A stretch of DNA of 20,626 bases from Chloroflexota bacterium (GTDB taxonomy: Bacteria > Chloroflexota > UBA5177 > JANWHV01), in assembly GCA_025924845.1 (NCBI GenBank), contig JAICHN010000037.1, positions 1 to 20,626 on the forward strand, read 5' to 3'. The translations under genes were made by a program, and so were the position numbers. The notes beneath the pieces were generated by a model. The model was not told the DNA's origin. It ran no database searches and was given only the letters and a program-made list of their open reading frames with translations. Below are positions 14,809 to 20,626 of the stretch, one piece after another. The first letter of the stretch is position 1. The number at the start of each line of letters is the position of its first letter.

Positions 14809-15330
14809 ATGGGCAGGGATGTTGTCGCGCCGGCTGATCCTCCCATGCGCCATGTGGACGTTCAACAATTCAAGAGCGCACTCAGTTCCTTCGCCACCGG
14901 GGTGACCATTGCCACCACCGCCGCGGCAGACGAGCTGCACGGGGTTACCGCCAATGCCGTAATGTCCGTCTCGCTTAATCCGCCGCTCACGGCGCTGTGC
15001 ATTCAGCAAGGTACACGTATGCATTCCGCCATGCAGCGGAGCGCTAACTTCGCACTCAGTGTGTTGGCCCTCGATCAGGAGGATGTGGCACGCTACTTCG
15101 CCGATTCGTCCCAGCCACACGGCACGATTGCCTTTAGCCTGTTCGGCAGCCGGCCCGGCCCCACCGGCGCACCGCTGCTTGATGCGGCTCTGGCTCATGT
15201 GGATTGCCAAATCGTCGAGGTCTACCCGGCCGGAGACCATATGCTCTATCTGGGCCGGGTAGTCTACGCGGCGGCGCGCGCCGACGGTGAGCCGCTTCTC
15301 TATTACCGAAAGCGGTTCCTGGCGAAGTAA
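14809..15330 (+). CDS. Flavin reductase domain protein (FMN-binding)
   Basis: The 173-residue protein matches the flavin reductase-like FMN-binding family (HpaC/RutF type). The N-terminal region FKSALSSFATGVTIATT at about 21-37 and HGVTANAVMSVSLNPPL at 44-60 are the family's flavin-binding segments, and the C-terminal part ends in LLYYRKRF. Such proteins reduce FMN or FAD with NAD(P)H for a partner monooxygenase, or act as flavoproteins on their own. No monooxygenase gene is nearby. I chose ATG 14809, with a purine-rich site (AGGGGAAGAGG) upstream; ATG 14845 is an alternative but lacks a ribosome site. It is probably cytoplasmic. A strong hairpin begins at the stop codon. Confidence 0.9.
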   Translation: MGRDVVAPADPPMRHVDVQQFKSALSSFATGVTIATTAAADELHGVTANAVMSVSLNPPLTALCIQQGTRMHSAMQRSANFALSVLALDQEDVARYFADSSQPHGTIAFSLFGSRPGPTGAPLLDAALAHVDCQIVEVYPAGDHMLYLGRVVYAAARADGEPLLYYRKRFLAK

Positions 15331-15351
15331 GGAAGGTCCCTGCCCTTCCTT
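15329..15351 (+). terminator. Strong 8-bp hairpin overlapping the flavin reductase stop codon
   Basis: AAGGAAGG and CCTTCCTT form a perfect eight-pair stem with a seven-base loop, starting inside the TAA stop. The next bases are ACCTCGG, not a T-run. It faces the end of the convergent minus-strand zinc-ribbon gene and could stop both transcripts. Confidence 0.6.
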
Positions 15352-15381
15352 ACCTCGGTGCGCGGATGGAAGGACCCAACC

Positions 15382-15582
15382 TCAGCGGAGCGGGGTGGGT
15401 GCGGCCTCAGTCAATGGAAACTCCCCCGTGCGCACGATATGTCCGCATTGCCCGTTCACGCAATGCAGGAAGGTGCGCTTTATTTTCACTCCCCCGCCTC
15501 CCTCGATGATCGTTTCATCGGGGATCATGGGGAATCCGCACACCTTACATTTTCGCGGCCCTCCCGCGTCTCGCTTTGCCAT
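15382..15582 (-). CDS. Small zinc-ribbon protein of unknown function
   Basis: The 66-residue protein has C12 and C15 in KCKVCG and C41 and C46 in HCVNGQCG, a pattern that would hold one zinc ion. Between them is a charged, glycine-rich hairpin (IIEGGGGVKIKRTF). The cysteine spacing, an ATG at 15582 and a proper GGAGAG site six bases before it support a real gene despite its small size. The final dozen residues are proline/alanine-rich. I do not recognise the family; similar ribbons are found in small nucleic-acid-binding proteins. It is divergent from the M23 peptidase gene and convergent with the flavin reductase gene. Confidence 0.6.
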   Translation of the reverse strand: MAKRDAGGPRKCKVCGFPMIPDETIIEGGGGVKIKRTFLHCVNGQCGHIVRTGEFPLTEAAPTPLR

Positions 15583-15608
15583 GCTTCTCTCCAATGTTGA
15601 CTGCTGTC

Positions 15609-15656
15609 CCGCCCAGGTTATTGACAGGGGGGGCTATCCTCTGTTAGTCTGGGCGG
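15609..15656. repeat. Inverted repeat bracketing the M23 gene promoter
   Basis: CCGCCCAG at 15609-15616 and CTGGGCGG at 15649-15656 are perfect inverted arms whose centres are 40 bases apart. The right arm overlaps the end of the -10 box and the left arm lies just upstream of the -35 box. Inner CAG/CTG triplets continue the symmetry. A paired regulator site or an RNA/DNA hairpin are both possible. Confidence 0.5.
15621..15650 (+). promoter_or_regulatory. Extended -10 promoter of the M23 peptidase gene
   Basis: A perfect -35 box TTGACA (15621-15626) is followed after 18 bases by TAGTCT (15645-15650), preceded by TGT as in extended -10 promoters. The predicted start near 15657 gives a leader of about 77 bases before TTG 15734. 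The promoter is bracketed by an inverted repeat. Confidence 0.5.
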
Positions 15657-15733
15657 CAGGTTACCCGGTGCGAATATGGGACAGTGCTATGAACCAATCT
15701 TGGATGGTAAACCCCTTAAGGTAGAGGTACGAT

Positions 15734-17482
15734 TTGCGGACGTTCGCGGCAATCCTCGTCTTATCGACGTATCTTTGCAGCCTCTGCATCGGTTTCTCTT
15801 CGGCACTCGCATCTTCCCCGCGCGACAATACTAGCACAGGCGGGGCTCCCTACGCCACCTCCTTCATCTATCCGGTGGGAGTTGAAACGCTACAACCCAC
15901 CTGGACCTCCGGCAACAGCAACGGCTACTTCATCACTCAGGGCTTCAATACCTCGTGCGACCCCACGCTGAATCAGGGCTTTTACTTGTACGGCACGTAC
16001 TTCTGCGGCCATACGGGCGTGGATCTGGCTTCCTCCACCGCCAGCGCGGCGATCCATGCCACGGCGGCAGGGGTCGTGGTAGCGGCAGGTTATAACTCCG
16101 GTTACGGGGTGATGGCCCGCATCCGGCATTATTTGCCCGACGGCAGCATCATGTACTCTCAATACGAGCACATGGCTTACGGCAGTCTGGCTGTCTATGT
16201 GGGACAGGTTGTCGCTCAGGGGCAGCAGATCGGTCTGGTCGGCGCAACCGGCTTCGCGACCGGCGCCCATCTGCACTTTGAGATCAAGAGCGTGGACGAG
16301 GACGGCTGGGGTTATACCTTCGGCAACTCCAGTCTGATCACGGGCTATGTAGATCCTCTCCCCTTCGTGGCCTCTCATCAGGCCCAGCCTGCTTCCTATA
16401 TCAATACGTCGGGCCGCGCCGTTCAGGTCTTCCCAACCGAATCGGAGGGCATCCTCAGTACCTTCCTCAAGAGCTATAAGCACTACGTGACGGTCAAGGT
16501 GAGTGACGGTCTGCATGTTCGATCCGGCCCCGGTCTGAAATATTCGATTCTCGGCACCACCTTGCGTGGCGCGAAGCTTGCCTACATCAGCACGAAGGGG
16601 AAGTGGGTCCAAGTCTCGTTGCCTCAGCATGTACGTGGATGGGTCAACGTCCAGTATCTCGCCGGCTACCAGAATTGGGATGCCAAGGCGAAGGCCGGCG
16701 GCCCGACCTGGCCGCCTGCCGGAAAGCTGGTCGCTACGGTAGACGTGGCCGGTGTCGGCTTGAACGTGCGTTCCGGTCCAGGGGCGAGCCATTCGATCGT
16801 CTCGGCTGTTTATCAGCATGACAAGGTGGTATTGCTTTCACGAACCACGAACTGGGCCAAGGTGCTGACCAACGACGGCACGCGCGGCTGGGTGCTGCGC
16901 CAGTACCTGGATGAGCCGGGTCTGCCCATCCCCCACCGCGTACGCTATCTGGTGTCGAAGCCCGCCGAACTCCACGTGCGTACCGGGCCTGGCTTGACCT
17001 ATCCCACCACGGGGTCGGTGTACAGCGGTACGAAGATGCAATTGGTGAAGAATACGCCGCACTGGGTCGCCGTCATCCTGCCCGGTGATACCACCGGATG
17101 GGTGGCCCGTCAGTACACGGTGCCCGCGAAGGTCAAGGCGCCTGCCAAAACCAAAGCGCCCGCGCAGCCCGAGACGTTCGCCAAGGCCGCCGCGAAGACC
17201 AGTTCCCATGCCGCCAAGGTTCCCGCCCACAAAGCGCCCGCCAAGGCTCCCGCTCACAAAGCGCCTACCAAGACCGTGATCAAACCTGGCCAGGCGACGT
17301 TTGTCACGGTGCAAGCGTCCTACTTGAATATCCATAGCGGTCCCAGCCAGACCCACCCGGTTATTGCCGAGGTGCGCGGGCAGACCACCCTTCAGGTGCT
17401 GGCGCTCACCACCAACTGGGTCAAGGTCGCGTTGCCCGCGTCCCAGATCAACGGCTGGGTGCTGCGCCGCTATACCCTCTAA
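15734..17482 (+). CDS. Secreted M23 family peptidase with four SH3-like domains
   Basis: The 582-residue protein starts with a signal peptide (hydrophobic residues 4-26, likely cleavage after ALA). The LytM/M23 domain covers about 60-210, with zinc ligands H93 and D97 (GHTGVD) and H181 (AHLHF), plus H146 and H179. C75 and C91 could form a disulfide. Four bacterial SH3 repeats follow at about 252-308, 333-392, 404-462 and 523-582, each with a VRSGPG-like or IHSGPS core and a final GWV segment. Between repeats three and four is a Lys/Ala/Pro linker (463-518). It should cleave peptidoglycan cross-links outside the membrane and bind the wall through the SH3 domains. The start is TTG 15734, with AGAGGT upstream; an extended -10 promoter lies 84 bases before it. 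Confidence 0.93.
   Translation: MRTFAAILVLSTYLCSLCIGFSSALASSPRDNTSTGGAPYATSFIYPVGVETLQPTWTSGNSNGYFITQGFNTSCDPTLNQGFYLYGTYFCGHTGVDLASSTASAAIHATAAGVVVAAGYNSGYGVMARIRHYLPDGSIMYSQYEHMAYGSLAVYVGQVVAQGQQIGLVGATGFATGAHLHFEIKSVDEDGWGYTFGNSSLITGYVDPLPFVASHQAQPASYINTSGRAVQVFPTESEGILSTFLKSYKHYVTVKVSDGLHVRSGPGLKYSILGTTLRGAKLAYISTKGKWVQVSLPQHVRGWVNVQYLAGYQNWDAKAKAGGPTWPPAGKLVATVDVAGVGLNVRSGPGASHSIVSAVYQHDKVVLLSRTTNWAKVLTNDGTRGWVLRQYLDEPGLPIPHRVRYLVSKPAELHVRTGPGLTYPTTGSVYSGTKMQLVKNTPHWVAVILPGDTTGWVARQYTVPAKVKAPAKTKAPAQPETFAKAAAKTSSHAAKVPAHKAPAKAPAHKAPTKTVIKPGQATFVTVQASYLNIHSGPSQTHPVIAEVRGQTTLQVLALTTNWVKVALPASQINGWVLRRYTL
17223..17271 (+). repeat. Tandem 24-base coding repeat in the Lys/Ala/Pro linker
   Basis: Two nearly identical copies of about 24 bases encode PAHKAPAK and PAHKAPTK in the linker between SH3 repeats three and four. 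The surrounding linker repeats the same Ala-Pro-Lys theme less exactly. This is expected for a flexible wall-spanning linker and may vary in copy number by slippage. Confidence 0.6.
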
Positions 17483-17541
17483 GCTGGTACCCTGAAGGCA
17501 GATATGCTCCCCGCCCATGAGGAAAGGGCGCCGCTGCCGTC

Positions 17542-18711
17542 ATGGTGATTGGTCGTGAGGAACTGGAGGCGCGTGAGTGCGTCAATCTGGCTCCCTACGC
17601 CCAATTCAGCGCGGCATCGCGCGGCCGAAAGGTTGGTGAAGCCCACGATCCGTTTCGTACGGCCTTTAGCCGCGATCGGGACCGCATCGTTCATTCATCG
17701 GCCTACCGCCGACTGGGCAACAAGACGCAGGTATTCGTCACGATGGAAGGCGAGTACTATAGGACGCGTCTGACCCATACCGAGGAAGCAACTCAGATCG
17801 CCCTTACCGCGGCCCGTGCCCTGGGCCTCAACCCTGAATTGACCGAGGCGATTTGCCGAGTCCATGATCTAGGGCATGCGCCCTTCGGCCACGCGGGCGA
17901 GGCGGCGCTGGCCGAATGTATGCGCGAGGACGGCGGCTTCGAGCACAATGCGCAGACCTTGCGCATTGTGGATGTGCTCGAGCGCGAGTACCCCGACTTC
18001 CCCGGCATGAACCTCTGCTGGGAGACCCGCGAAGGGATCGCAGGCCATGGCCATGCCGATCTTACCGGTCCCGACCGGGAGTTTACGGCCTTTCCCCAGC
18101 CAAGCCTGGAAGCTCAGATTGCCGATGCCGCCGACGCCATCGCGTATGGTTGCCACGATCTCGACGACGGTCTGGCGGCGGCGCTCATGCATTGGGAGCA
18201 AATTGAAGCGCTGCGCCCCGAGTGGTGGCTGAGCATCCGGGATGAGATCGCGCCCCTTACGGCCGGGTTGGCCCCGGATCTGGCCCGCCGCCTGCTCAAA
18301 CGGCACCTCCTCAACCTGCTGGTGAGCGACCTCATTCACGAAACCGCGCGCGTGCTTCGTGACCTGGCGCCTGCCACGGCCGACGCCGTCCGCGAACATC
18401 CAATCGCGATCCCCACGTTTTCAGCCGAGGTCGGTGCCCTTCGCGAGTCCTTACATGCGTTTCTCACCACTCACCTGTACCACCACTACCATGTTGAGAC
18501 CATGTGGGTGAAGGCTCGAAGGCTTATCATGGACCTGTTCGGAGCGCTCGACCAGACGCCCGAACAGTTGCCGCCCGCGGTCGGCGTCCGCATTGAGCAG
18601 GGGACGCCGCGCCGCCGGGTAATCTGCGACTACATTGCTGAAATGACTGATCGCGGCGCCATACAAGAGCATCGCCGCCTATTTCAATTCGACTTGCACG
18701 TACTTCCCTAG
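17542..18711 (+). CDS. Deoxyguanosinetriphosphate triphosphohydrolase-like protein (HD domain)
   Basis: The 389-residue protein is a short-form dGTPase of the HD superfamily, which hydrolyses dNTPs to the nucleoside and tripolyphosphate and so limits dNTP pools. Typical segments are YRRLGNKTQVF at 55-65, RTRLTHT at 74-80 with H79, and HDLGHAPFGHAGE at 108-120. H79, H108, D109 and D198 (ADAIAY) form the metal site. The length suits the short bacterial group rather than the longer E. coli enzyme. ATG 17542 fits the family's usual N-terminus REELEAR; the nearest purine-rich stretch, AGGAAAGG, is a rather long 15 bases upstream. It follows the peptidase gene after 59 bases on the same strand. Confidence 0.93.
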   Translation: MVIGREELEARECVNLAPYAQFSAASRGRKVGEAHDPFRTAFSRDRDRIVHSSAYRRLGNKTQVFVTMEGEYYRTRLTHTEEATQIALTAARALGLNPELTEAICRVHDLGHAPFGHAGEAALAECMREDGGFEHNAQTLRIVDVLEREYPDFPGMNLCWETREGIAGHGHADLTGPDREFTAFPQPSLEAQIADAADAIAYGCHDLDDGLAAALMHWEQIEALRPEWWLSIRDEIAPLTAGLAPDLARRLLKRHLLNLLVSDLIHETARVLRDLAPATADAVREHPIAIPTFSAEVGALRESLHAFLTTHLYHHYHVETMWVKARRLIMDLFGALDQTPEQLPPAVGVRIEQGTPRRRVICDYIAEMTDRGAIQEHRRLFQFDLHVLP

Positions 18712-18736
18712 TCGGGCTGAATGCCTATTTAGTGGA

Positions 18737-18765
18737 TTGTCACGGGCGAAAGGCCCGCGTATACT
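18737..18765 (+). promoter_or_regulatory. Sigma70-type promoter of the 18816-20354 gene group
   Basis: TTGTCA (18737-18742) and TATACT (18760-18765) are separated by 17 bases, a close match to consensus. It would start transcription near 18772, about 44 bases before the first unknown gene of the group. The spacer and the bases around the -10 box carry nested inverted repeats. Confidence 0.7.
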
Positions 18766-18775
18766 CTTAGCGGGC
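18743..18775. repeat. Nested inverted repeats in and around the -10 box
   Basis: CGGGC-GAAAG-GCCCG (18743-18757) fills the promoter spacer. GCCCGC (18753-18758) and GCGGGC (18770-18775) flank the -10 box. The two hairpins are mutually exclusive because they share GCCCG. This may be an operator, or the terminator of the dGTPase gene. Confidence 0.5.
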
Positions 18776-18815
18776 TTGAGTCACGAGCCGCCGGAATAGA
18801 AGATCGAAGAACAGC

Positions 18816-19400
18816 ATGATCGATCGCCACGTCGCTCCTTACGGGGAGCTCGAGACCGGTCTGAAGTATAAGGATGTTCTTCGACCGATTGGCGCCTACC
18901 TCGACTTTCTCCGTGCCCGTTACGTGACGGTGGCCGAGACGGAAGAGGGCTTCCTCTGGCACTGTTATCCTGATGGCGATCCGACCAAACCCAGGAGTGG
19001 GGTCATTGAGCGCGAAAACGTGGATTCTCTCCGGGAGGAGATCGCGGCGGCGGTTCAGTCGTCGCGGCGCCGCTGGTTCGGCGCCCGCGCCAAGCGGCTA
19101 CAGCCGGATCGCAGCGCCTGGCGGCGAAAGTCGGCTTGCCCGGAAGGCTACCAGGAGGCCCTGCGCGTGCTGAGCGCGAAGCTCGACGATCGGTGCGCGG
19201 TAAATATCCTGATCATTGAACAAAAGGACTGCCTCGCCGTTCGCTATCACGGCGTCGTCCCGATGTATCTACGGATCAACGCGGTTCGCTCCGACGCGAT
19301 CTCCAGCTTCCGCGACGAAGAGTTTAGCGGCAAGGAGATCGGCGAATTGACCGCTCTCGCCCGTTCGCACCGCGGCGATCGCTACTATTACCGCGGCTGA
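18816..19400 (+). CDS. Hypothetical protein, first gene of the RdgB-like operon
   Basis: I do not recognise the 194-residue family. The protein has no signal peptide or membrane segment and is rich in charged residues. The N-terminal half (about 25-80) contains LDFLRARYVTVAETEEGFLW and an acidic/basic helix around 68-80; a basic stretch RRRWFGARAKRLQ lies at about 83-95. The C-terminal half has an alternating beta-like part (VNILIIEQKDCLAVRYHG) and ends in a tyrosine-rich tail. The ATG at 18816 has only a weak purine-rich site before it. It has its own strong promoter and is followed after four bases by another unknown gene, so they are very likely cotranslated. Confidence 0.75.
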   Translation: MIDRHVAPYGELETGLKYKDVLRPIGAYLDFLRARYVTVAETEEGFLWHCYPDGDPTKPRSGVIERENVDSLREEIAAAVQSSRRRWFGARAKRLQPDRSAWRRKSACPEGYQEALRVLSAKLDDRCAVNILIIEQKDCLAVRYHGVVPMYLRINAVRSDAISSFRDEEFSGKEIGELTALARSHRGDRYYYRG

Positions 19401-19404
19401 GCGA

Positions 19405-19722
19405 GTGAAGAAACAGGGTGCTTGCTTCGCGATGACGGGACGGCAGTTGGTGCTGCTGGTTCGCGGCGGTTTGCTGCGGTGGCGCCTGGAAACCTATGGC
19501 CTGTATATGCCCTCGTTGCCCAACGCACGGCCGTGGTGGCGTTTCAACCTTCGCGCCCTTGGCGGCTTGCTGCGCCATGGGCGAGCCTACGACCGCTGGC
19601 TTCGCGAGATGCGCTCTCTCTGCGGCGCGGGAGCGTCAGAGTGGTGGAGGACACGGCTGGACAACCGCGTTGGGCCATGGGCGGCCTACATTGAGGCGGA
19701 AAGCCGCGGAGAAGCCGAGTAG
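19405..19722 (+). CDS. Hypothetical small Trp/Arg-rich protein
   Basis: The 105-residue protein has seven tryptophans, including WW pairs at about 44-45 and 79-80, and many arginines; no known family is recognised. Residues 13-27 are mildly hydrophobic but too short and too basic for a clear membrane segment. GTG 19405 starts four bases after the previous stop and the stop TAG overlaps the next gene's GTG by one base. This tight coupling supports translation. An in-frame ATG at 19432 is an alternative start, but neither has a clear ribosome site, as expected for coupled genes. Confidence 0.65.
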   Translation: MKKQGACFAMTGRQLVLLVRGGLLRWRLETYGLYMPSLPNARPWWRFNLRALGGLLRHGRAYDRWLREMRSLCGAGASEWWRTRLDNRVGPWAAYIEAESRGEAE

Positions 19723-20354
19723 TGCCGACGCCGTTCCTGCTCGCCACCACGAATGCCGCGAAGCTGGAACGGCTGCGTTGGCTGGTGGAGGGCCTGCCCT
19801 ATCGCCTGCTCACGCCGCGTGATCTCACCTCCCTGGAGTATCCCGACGTGCCCGAAGATGAGGGGGATTTCGCGGCCAACGCGGCCCAGAAGGCGGGCCG
19901 CTGGTCCGCGGCGGCAGGCGGCATCCTTACCCTGGCCTCCGACGGAGGCATGGCTATCCCGGCGCTGGGTACACGTTGGAACGCGGTGCGGACGCGCCGG
20001 CAGGCGGGAGCCGGCGCCAGTGACGACGACCGCATCCGCCACCTTCTGAATCTCATGCGCGGGATGCACGGCGAGGAGCGCCGCGTGGTCTGGCATGAGG
20101 CAATCGCCTTGGCCCGGGCAGGTGTGGTGCTTGCGGCGTGGGTGGAGCAGGGCGACGGAGGACTGGTGGTGGAGGAGGCACCCGATGTGGGAGCCGAGCG
20201 CGGCTTCTGGACCGAACGGGTGCGTTGGTATCCCGCGCTCGGCAAACGGCTGTGCGAACTTACCGATCAGGAGCGCGAGCGGGTACACGACGTGTGGCCG
20301 CGCCTGCGCTCACGCATCCGCGCCGAACTTCCCGCCCCTACCGTCGGGAAATGA
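19722..20354 (+). CDS. RdgB/HAM1-like nucleoside triphosphate pyrophosphatase, divergent
   Basis: The 210-residue protein resembles the RdgB/HAM1 (non-canonical purine NTP pyrophosphatase) family, which removes dITP and XTP by releasing pyrophosphate. ATTNAAKLE at 8-16, with N11 and K14, matches the nucleotide-binding start. DEGDFAANAAQKA at 46-58 matches E-x-G-x-F..NA..KA, and SDGGM at 73-77 takes the place of the usual DSGL, keeping the metal-binding D74. The part after residue 85 diverges from canonical RdgB (TRWNAVRTRR instead of a PG-x-x-SARY segment), so substrate choice may differ. The start GTG 19722 overlaps the preceding stop. It is the third gene of a tightly packed operon. Confidence 0.8.
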   Translation: MPTPFLLATTNAAKLERLRWLVEGLPYRLLTPRDLTSLEYPDVPEDEGDFAANAAQKAGRWSAAAGGILTLASDGGMAIPALGTRWNAVRTRRQAGAGASDDDRIRHLLNLMRGMHGEERRVVWHEAIALARAGVVLAAWVEQGDGGLVVEEAPDVGAERGFWTERVRWYPALGKRLCELTDQERERVHDVWPRLRSRIRAELPAPTVGK

Positions 20355-20411
20355 ACCATGATCCTGAAGCACGGCATCACGATCTGTGCTGCCCTGCGCA
20401 AAATAGTGCGG

Positions 20412-20425
20412 GACCACTTGTGGTC
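20412..20425. promoter_or_regulatory. Perfect palindrome over the -35 box of the terminal promoter
   Basis: GACCAC-TT-GTGGTC is a perfect 6-base inverted repeat with a two-base centre. It covers the -35 box TTGTGG (20418-20423), so a bound protein would block RNA polymerase. Operator function is inferred from position and symmetry. Confidence 0.5.
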
Positions 20426-20446
20426 GCGGCTACGCTGTGCTAGGAT
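20418..20446 (+). promoter_or_regulatory. Extended -10 promoter facing out of the window
   Basis: TTGTGG (20418-20423) and TAGGAT (20441-20446) are 17 bases apart, and TGC directly precedes the -10 box as in extended -10 promoters. The transcript would start near 20453 and run at least 170 bases without a gene before the window ends. Confidence 0.55.
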
Positions 20447-20452
20447 AGTGCT

Positions 20453-20626
20453 CTACCTGAGCAACACCGCCGAGTTCGCGTAGGAGGCACGAGATCCGCA
20501 CCAGTGTTTAGACGCTACGCAGACTGGGGGTTGGAGCAATCCGGCAGCCGGCAGGCGTGACGACTGGACACCGCCGACAGAGCGTGATGCGAGGACGCAG
20601 CGGAATACCGCGCATCACATCGAACC
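20453..20626 (+). ncRNA. Structured untranslated leader or small RNA (unidentified, partial)
   Basis: No coding region is seen downstream of the terminal promoter. Several perfect inverted repeats follow: GCGTAG (20478-20483) with CTACGC (20515-20520), CCGGC-A-GCCGG near 20540-20550, and GTGATGC (20584-20590) with GCATCAC (20612-20618). The last encloses GCGG (20600-20603) and CCGC (20608-20611). This density of hairpins suggests a regulatory leader or a small RNA. No known riboswitch signature was recognised; the structure and its gene continue beyond the window. Confidence 0.35.

Noticed and set aside
15287..15724. Plus-strand open frame of 145 codons between the flavin reductase and M23 genes
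   Set aside because: It begins inside the flavin reductase gene, crosses its terminator hairpin and the M23 promoter, and has no conserved features.
20584..20626. Possible T-box antiterminator (AATACCGCG segment)
   Set aside because: The conserved TGG element that pairs with the tRNA end is absent and no stem I features were recognised, so the resemblance is probably chance.

Overview
This is a GC-rich bacterial chromosomal window with closely packed genes, many GTG or TTG starts and clear Shine-Dalgarno sites. The gene types (DSD1-like PLP enzyme, CUT1 sugar ABC transporter with a Tat-exported binding protein, short-form dGTPase, divergent RdgB-like protein, M23 peptidase with repeated SH3 domains) would fit a member of Chloroflexota such as Thermomicrobia or Ktedonobacteria. 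That placement is an inference from gene style only; no rRNA or other phylogenetic marker is present.

Region 1 (1-11113) is a catabolic block. It starts with the tail of an unidentified gene, then a ceramidase-N-domain-like protein, a D-serine dehydratase/D-threonine aldolase-like PLP enzyme and an M19 dipeptidase, all on the plus strand. A DapA/NAL-family aldolase gene follows on the minus strand, divergent from a GntR/FCD regulator. Then come a mandelate racemase-type enolase-superfamily enzyme, an ABC sugar-transport set (binding protein and two permeases, no ATPase) and an SDR dehydrogenase. SDR plus dehydratase plus aldolase plus transporter plus GntR suggests non-phosphorylative catabolism of a sugar or sugar acid. 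The PLP enzyme and dipeptidase could handle D-amino-acid or dipeptide substrates. The regulator gene has a strong sigma70-like promoter carrying two dyads, good candidates for operators.

Region 2 (11114-12250) is a genomic scar on the minus and plus strands: an intact BrnA-type antitoxin gene, the 3' part of its BrnT toxin partner without a usable start, and a decayed fragment of an M19 dipeptidase gene (frameshift plus stop) homologous to the intact one at 2708-3796.

Region 3 (12251-15582) holds a penicillin-amidase-family Ntn hydrolase, a flavin reductase-like protein closed by a strong hairpin, and a small minus-strand zinc-ribbon protein.

Region 4 (15583-20626) has housekeeping-like genes: a secreted M23 peptidase with four SH3 domains, a dGTPase, two unrecognised genes tightly coupled to a divergent RdgB/HAM1-like pyrophosphatase, and at the end a promoter with an overlapping palindrome that leads into a structured leader whose gene lies outside the window. 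The dGTPase and RdgB-like proteins suggest a nucleotide-sanitation neighbourhood. No tRNA, rRNA, CRISPR array or insertion sequence was recognised.
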